64,000 nt of DNA from CAZENU01 sp965222125 (GTDB lineage Bacteria; Chloroflexota; Dehalococcoidia; Lucifugimonadales; CAZENU01), in assembly GCA_965222125.1 (NCBI GenBank), contig CBDCTC010000005.1, positions 186,001 through 250,000 of the forward strand. The letters are read 5' to 3'. The position numbers and the translations under genes are program-made. A model generated the notes under the pieces. It saw only the letters and a program-made list of their open reading frames with translations, was not told the DNA's origin and ran no database searches. Positions 60,491 through 64,000 of this stretch are shown in pieces. The stretch's first letter is position 1; every line of letters starts with the position of its first letter.

Positions 60491-61710
60491 TCTGCGGCCC
60501 CGGTATCGGCAGCGCTGAGGAGATGCCCCATCCTGGTGCGCTTGGTCTCCAGGTAGCGGCTGTTCTCCTTGTTCGGGTGTCCGATGATGGGCACTCTCTC
60601 GACGATCTCGAGGCTGCCGAAGCCGCTCAGTCCGGCCAGCTTGCGCGGATTGTTGGTGAGGACGCGCATCTTGCCGACGCCGAGGTCTTCCAGGATCTGC
60701 GCGCCGATGCCGAAGTAGCGGATGTCCGGCGCGAAGCCGAGATGGACGTTCGCGTCGACCGTGTCGAAGCCGTGGTCCTGGAGATAGTAGGTCTTGATCT
60801 TGTTGTGGATGCCGATGCCGCGACCCTCCTGCCGCATGTACAGGAAGACGCCCTTGCCCTCGTTGGCGATCGCCCGCAGCGCAAGGTCGGTCTGCTCTCC
60901 GCAATCGCATCTGAGGCTGTCGAACACGTCGCCGGTCAGACACTCGCTGTGGACCCGGACGAGAGTGGGGGAGTCCGGACTCACCTCGCCCATCACCAGC
61001 GCAACGTGGTCGTCCTTGTCGACCATGCTGCGGTACGAGACGGCGGTGAACTCGCCGTGGGCGGTCGGCATCTGCGCCTCGGCCACACGCTCGATCATCT
61101 TCTCGTGGCCGCGTCGGTAGGCGATGATGTCGGCGACGGTGACGATGTTGACGCCGTGCTGCTCGGAGAAGTACTGCAGCTCCGGCATCCGTGCCATCGT
61201 CCCGTCGTCGTCCATGACCTCGCAGATGACGCCCGCGGGGTACAGGCCCGCCATCCGGGCGAGGTCGACGACGGCCTCGGTCTGCCCGGCCCTCACCAGC
61301 ACGCCGCCCTCGGTGTACTTCAGTGGAAACAGGTGGCCGGGACGGCCCAGGTCTTCCGGCTTGGTCGCCGGATCGATGAGCGCCCTGACCGTAGTCGTCC
61401 TGTCCTGTGCGGAGATTCCCGTCGTCGTGTCCTTCAGCGCGTCGACCGACACCGTGAAGGCCGTGCCGTGACTCTCCGTGTTGTCCTGCACCATGACGGG
61501 CAGTCTCAGCTCCATCAGGCGCGAGGCCATCATCGGCATGCAGATCAGGCCGCGTCCGTTGGTGGCCATGAAGTTGATCGCGTCGGGCGTGACCTTCTCG
61601 GCCGCCACGGCGAGGTCGCCCTCGTTCTCGCGGTCCTCATCGTCGACGATGATGACCATCTTCCCGGCCTTGAAGTCGTCTATGGCCTGCTCGACCGATA
61701 CGATAGGCAT
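60487..61710 (-). CDS. ribBA: Bifunctional DHBP synthase / GTP cyclohydrolase II
   Basis: 407 residues. N-terminal DHBP synthase (VIIVDDEDRENEGDLAVAAE, DRTTTVRALIDP, GRPGHLFPL) and C-terminal GTP cyclohydrolase II (VRVHSECLTGDVFDSLRCDCGEQ with zinc Cys residues, MRQEGRGIGIHNKIKTYYLQD). Supplies both precursors of riboflavin from ribulose 5-phosphate and GTP. Between ribE and ribH in the same operon. Confidence 0.97.
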   Translation of the reverse strand: MPIVSVEQAIDDFKAGKMVIIVDDEDRENEGDLAVAAEKVTPDAINFMATNGRGLICMPMMASRLMELRLPVMVQDNTESHGTAFTVSVDALKDTTTGISAQDRTTTVRALIDPATKPEDLGRPGHLFPLKYTEGGVLVRAGQTEAVVDLARMAGLYPAGVICEVMDDDGTMARMPELQYFSEQHGVNIVTVADIIAYRRGHEKMIERVAEAQMPTAHGEFTAVSYRSMVDKDDHVALVMGEVSPDSPTLVRVHSECLTGDVFDSLRCDCGEQTDLALRAIANEGKGVFLYMRQEGRGIGIHNKIKTYYLQDHGFDTVDANVHLGFAPDIRYFGIGAQILEDLGVGKMRVLTNNPRKLAGLSGFGSLEIVERVPIIGHPNKENSRYLETKRTRMGHLLSAADTGAAE

Positions 61711-61737
61711 TGTCGGCTATCCTCTCGCTCGTTTCGG

Positions 61738-62319
61738 CTAGACGCGGGGGGCGGTCAATCGCTCGACGTACTTGGCCAGCACGTCGACCTCCAGGTTCAC
61801 GGCGTCGCCGACCGCGCGGGCGCCGAGCACGGTGTTGTCCCTCGTAAACGGGATGACGGTGACCGTGAAACCGGAGCCGTCACAGTCTACAACCGTGAGA
61901 CTCGTACCGTCCACCGCCACGAACCCCTTGGGCACGACGTAGCGCATCACCTCCGGCGCCGCCGCGAACCGCACCAGCAGGGCGGCCCCGTCGCGTTCGA
62001 CCGACTCGACGCCGCCGGTGCCGTCCACGTGGCCCTGCACGACGTGACCGTCTAGGCGGCCGCCCGCGGGCACGGGCCGCTCCAGGTTGACGCGGTCGCC
62101 GGCGCGAAGGCCGCCGAGGTTCGTGCGCCGAAGCGTCTCCGGGACGACGTCGACCGAGAAGCTCGTCTCGTCGAGCGACGTCACCGTGAGGCAGGCGCCG
62201 TTCACGCTGATGCTGCCGCCGATCTTCAGGTCATCCGTGACGGTGGACGCGGCGACCGTCAGCCGGCCGCCGCCCCCTTCCCTCACGGCGCCTACCTCTT
62301 CCACGATGCCCGTGAACAT
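61738..62319 (-). CDS. ribE: Riboflavin synthase, alpha type
   Basis: 193 residues made of two lumazine-binding repeats: MFTGIVEEVGAV...GGSISVNGACLTV and VVQGHVDGTGGV...VAVDGTSLTVVD. It disproportionates two lumazine molecules to riboflavin. The gap to ribD is 12 bases and to ribBA 27 bases. Confidence 0.96.
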   Translation of the reverse strand: MFTGIVEEVGAVREGGGGRLTVAASTVTDDLKIGGSISVNGACLTVTSLDETSFSVDVVPETLRRTNLGGLRAGDRVNLERPVPAGGRLDGHVVQGHVDGTGGVESVERDGAALLVRFAAAPEVMRYVVPKGFVAVDGTSLTVVDCDGSGFTVTVIPFTRDNTVLGARAVGDAVNLEVDVLAKYVERLTAPRV

Positions 62320-62331
62320 TGCGCCTCCAGT

Positions 62332-63393
62332 CTAGCAGTAGCCGATGATGGCCGTGTCGCGGCCGAAGCGGCGCACCCTCGTCTGCTCCAGCCTGAGGGC
62401 GTCGGACATCGTCTCGGCACCGCGTCCGCCGACGGCCGTCTCGGCCTCGTCTCCGCCGACGATCGTCGGCGCGACGAACGCCACCACCTTGTCGACGAGG
62501 CCCAGGTCGAACAGCGACCCGAGCAGCGTCTTGCCCCCCTCGACGAGAACGCTGGTAACCTCCCGCTCCGCGCCCAGGTAATCGAGGAGCCGCTCGAGGT
62601 CGACTGCGCCTTCGGACGACGGCAGGGCGACCGTTTCGGCGCCGGCGACCGTGCGGCTCTCCGTCGCGGCGACGATGACCGGCCCCGGCTGGCTGAACAG
62701 CCTGGCGCCGGTGGGCGTCCGCGCCGCGCTGTCGACCACGACGCGGAGGGGCTGACGCGCCATCGGTGCGCCCCGCCTGTCGCGGGCCGTCAGCAGCGGG
62801 TCGTCCGCCAGGACGGTGCCCACGCCGACCATCACGGCGTCGGACGCGGCCCTGAGCTCGTGGACGTGCTGCCTGGCGCGCGCGCCGGTGATCCACTGCG
62901 AGTGTCCCGACCGGGTCGCGATCTTGCCGTCGAGGCTCATCGCGAACTTGACCGTCACGAAGGGCCGCCCGGTCGTCACCCACTTCAGGTACGCCTCGAG
63001 GAGCGTCGAAGCCTCTGCGGCGCGCTCCCCGACGACGACCCTCACGCCCGCTTCCCGGAGCGCGGCGGCGCCGCCCCCGGCGACGGAGGGGTTCGGGTCG
63101 GCGATGGCGGCGTGCACCTCCGCTATGCCCGCGTCCAGGATGGCGTCGACGCACGGCGGCGTGCGGCCGTGGTGGTTGCACGGCTCCAGTGACACGTACA
63201 TGACGCCGCCCCTGGCCGCGTCGCCCGCCTGGTCCAAAGCGACGACCTCGGCGTGGCGTCCTCCGGGAGGCTCGCTGCGGCCCTCGCCGACGACCACGCC
63301 GCCGTTCGACACGACGGCGCCGACCGCGGGGTTCGGGCTCACGCCGCCCAGGGAGCGCCTGGCAAGGGACAGCGCGCGGCGAATTGAGGACAT
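62332..63393 (-). CDS. ribD: Bifunctional diaminohydroxyphosphoribosylaminopyrimidine deaminase / reductase
   Basis: 353 residues from the ATG at 63393. Deaminase domain: GGVSPNPAVGAVVSNGGVVVGEG, GRHAEVVAL and SLEPCNHHGRTPPC (zinc His and Cys residues). Reductase domain from about residue 142: FVTVKFAMSLDGKIATRSGHSQWITG, AVMVGVGTVLADDPLLTAR, SVLVEGGKTLLGSLFDLGLVDKVVAFVAP. Five bases after the dcd stop, so it is co-transcribed with dcd; no FMN riboswitch lies before it in the window. Confidence 0.96.
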   Translation of the reverse strand: MSSIRRALSLARRSLGGVSPNPAVGAVVSNGGVVVGEGRSEPPGGRHAEVVALDQAGDAARGGVMYVSLEPCNHHGRTPPCVDAILDAGIAEVHAAIADPNPSVAGGGAAALREAGVRVVVGERAAEASTLLEAYLKWVTTGRPFVTVKFAMSLDGKIATRSGHSQWITGARARQHVHELRAASDAVMVGVGTVLADDPLLTARDRRGAPMARQPLRVVVDSAARTPTGARLFSQPGPVIVAATESRTVAGAETVALPSSEGAVDLERLLDYLGAEREVTSVLVEGGKTLLGSLFDLGLVDKVVAFVAPTIVGGDEAETAVGGRGAETMSDALRLEQTRVRRFGRDTAIIGYC

Positions 63394-63398
63394 GGCGC

Positions 63399-64000
63399 CT
63401 AGTCTTCCGGGGGCAGCAGAGCGGGGCCGGACGGCGGCCGGACTTCCTCGAACAGCCGCAACTGCGCCGGATCCGCGTACTTGGACAGCCCGGTTATCGC
63501 GTACAGCTTGGCGGCGTTCGCGGCGTTGGGCTCGTTTCTGCCGTATACCCAGTCTTCCACCGTCTTCCGCTCCACTCCTACCACACGGGCCAGCTTGGCT
63601 ACGCTGCCCGCGTACTCGCTCTCTTCCAGCCACCTGCGGAGCTCGGTCGTCCCGGCGGCGTACGACCGGCCCTGACGGCCGCTCGACTCGTAGTCGAGAT
63701 GGATCCGGCTCGGGGTCGGCCCGAGCTGCCCCTGGTACTTGCTGCCCAGGACTCCGCTGCCATACGGGTTCTCCGCGGGCGTGGTCAGGCGGAGGAATGA
63801 GATCTGCCCGATCTTCATCCCGTAGAAGATGGATATCCTGGCCCGCGCCACGTTGCTTATCTCCAACGTGAGCTGGCCCTTGAAGCCCGGATCGACGTAC
63901 CCCGCCGTCGCGTGGACCATCAGACCGAGTCGTCCCAGCGAGCTCTTGCCTTCGAGCCGGGCGACCACATCGGCTGGGAGCTCCACGTTCTCGATGGTGT
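63399..64000 (-). CDS. dcd: dCTP deaminase-like protein fused to a C-terminal HTH domain (partial, runs off the window)
   Basis: About 200 codons; the frame continues past 64000, so the N-terminus is missing and the GTG inside (ENVELPADVV) is not the true start. dCTP deaminase/dUTPase core: VARLEGKSSLGRLGLMVHATAGYVDPGFKGQLTLEISN, IFYGMKIGQISFLRL and SGVLGSKYQGQLGPTPSRI. After that, where normal Dcd ends, there are about 75 more residues with an XRE-like HTH: YAGSVAKLARVVGVERKTVEDWVYGRNEPNAANAAKLYAITGL. Predicted to make dUMP/dUTP precursors and perhaps to bind DNA. Confidence 0.85.
   Translation of the reverse strand, partial: TIENVELPADVVARLEGKSSLGRLGLMVHATAGYVDPGFKGQLTLEISNVARARISIFYGMKIGQISFLRLTTPAENPYGSGVLGSKYQGQLGPTPSRIHLDYESSGRQGRSYAAGTTELRRWLEESEYAGSVAKLARVVGVERKTVEDWVYGRNEPNAANAAKLYAITGLSKYADPAQLRLFEEVRPPSGPALLPPED

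Noticed and set aside
61738..64000. FMN riboswitch ahead of the rib genes
   Set aside because: Gaps between dcd, ribD, ribE and ribBA are 5, 12 and 27 bases, too short for an FMN riboswitch. If one exists it lies beyond 64000.

Overview
The window is GC-rich chromosomal DNA from a bacterium that I place, by gene content and not by any search, in the Chloroflexota, most plausibly a SAR202-like or other Dehalococcoidia lineage. The basis is the compact heme block (siroheme synthase N-domain, hemC, a cobA-hemD fusion, hemB), the pcm-gatB-yvcK-secG-SAM hydrolase string, a nickel superoxide dismutase with its dedicated protease, and a catabolic set rich in polyol, beta-propeller, ceramidase-like, PIG-L and molybdopterin enzymes. 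Lineage confidence is moderate.

Layout. 1-2200: a truncated NYN-nuclease copy, an IS-interrupted HTH/coiled-coil gene and an IS630-like element. 2224-6010: a three-gene membrane/lipoprotein module present twice in tandem, the upstream copy decayed. 6263-15438: a catabolic island with a beta-propeller protein, DUF3224, a neutral ceramidase-like hydrolase, an SDR, a xylitol/sorbitol-type dehydrogenase, a xylulokinase-like FGGY kinase, a BamE-like protein and an HExxH metallopeptidase. 15456-21183: a pile of nested insertion sequences (IS701-like, IS5 remnant, two IS630 elements sharing one TA, IS21 remnant) ending in a broken conjugative-type ATPase that abuts the 3' end of tRNA-Lys(CUU). 21605-24628: 2-dehydropantoate 2-reductase-like gene, cupin, sodN/sodX, DUF1801. 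24818-29209: heme/siroheme operon on the minus strand. 29432-34906: full-length NYN gene, then a plus-strand housekeeping operon. 34926-41181: cupin, split EamA transporter, radC, ruvB, a serine-recombinase homologue without catalytic residues, a C4 zinc-ribbon coiled coil and a small winged helix. 41261-46494: second IS cluster (IS1380 remnant, IS21, IS1380). 46780-48710: an unrecognised protein coupled to an XRE/ImmA-IrrE metallopeptidase. 48803-57123: a second beta-propeller protein, a PIG-L protein, a lone molybdopterin-binding subunit, two toxin-antitoxin pairs, a lipoprotein and a Gfo/Idh/MocA oxidoreductase. 57197-59074: an intact IS1380-type element. 59138-64000: a voltage-gated K+ channel and a dcd-ribD-ribE-ribBA-ribH run whose Dcd carries a C-terminal helix-turn-helix.

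How genes work together. Minus-strand heme genes convert aminolevulinate to uroporphyrinogen III and towards siroheme; hemA/hemL are not in the window. The rib genes form a full GTP-to-riboflavin pathway apart from the phosphatase step. The polyol genes (SDR, alcohol dehydrogenase, divergent kinase) look like a pentitol/xylulose route. Very short or overlapping stop/start junctions (ATGA, GTGA, TGATG) are used throughout, implying translational coupling.

Best candidates for something undescribed are the duplicated DUF4367-like/lipoprotein/MauE module (2224-6010), the two-gene module at 46780-48710, the catalytically dead serine recombinase at 38730-40055, and the Dcd-HTH fusion at the right edge.
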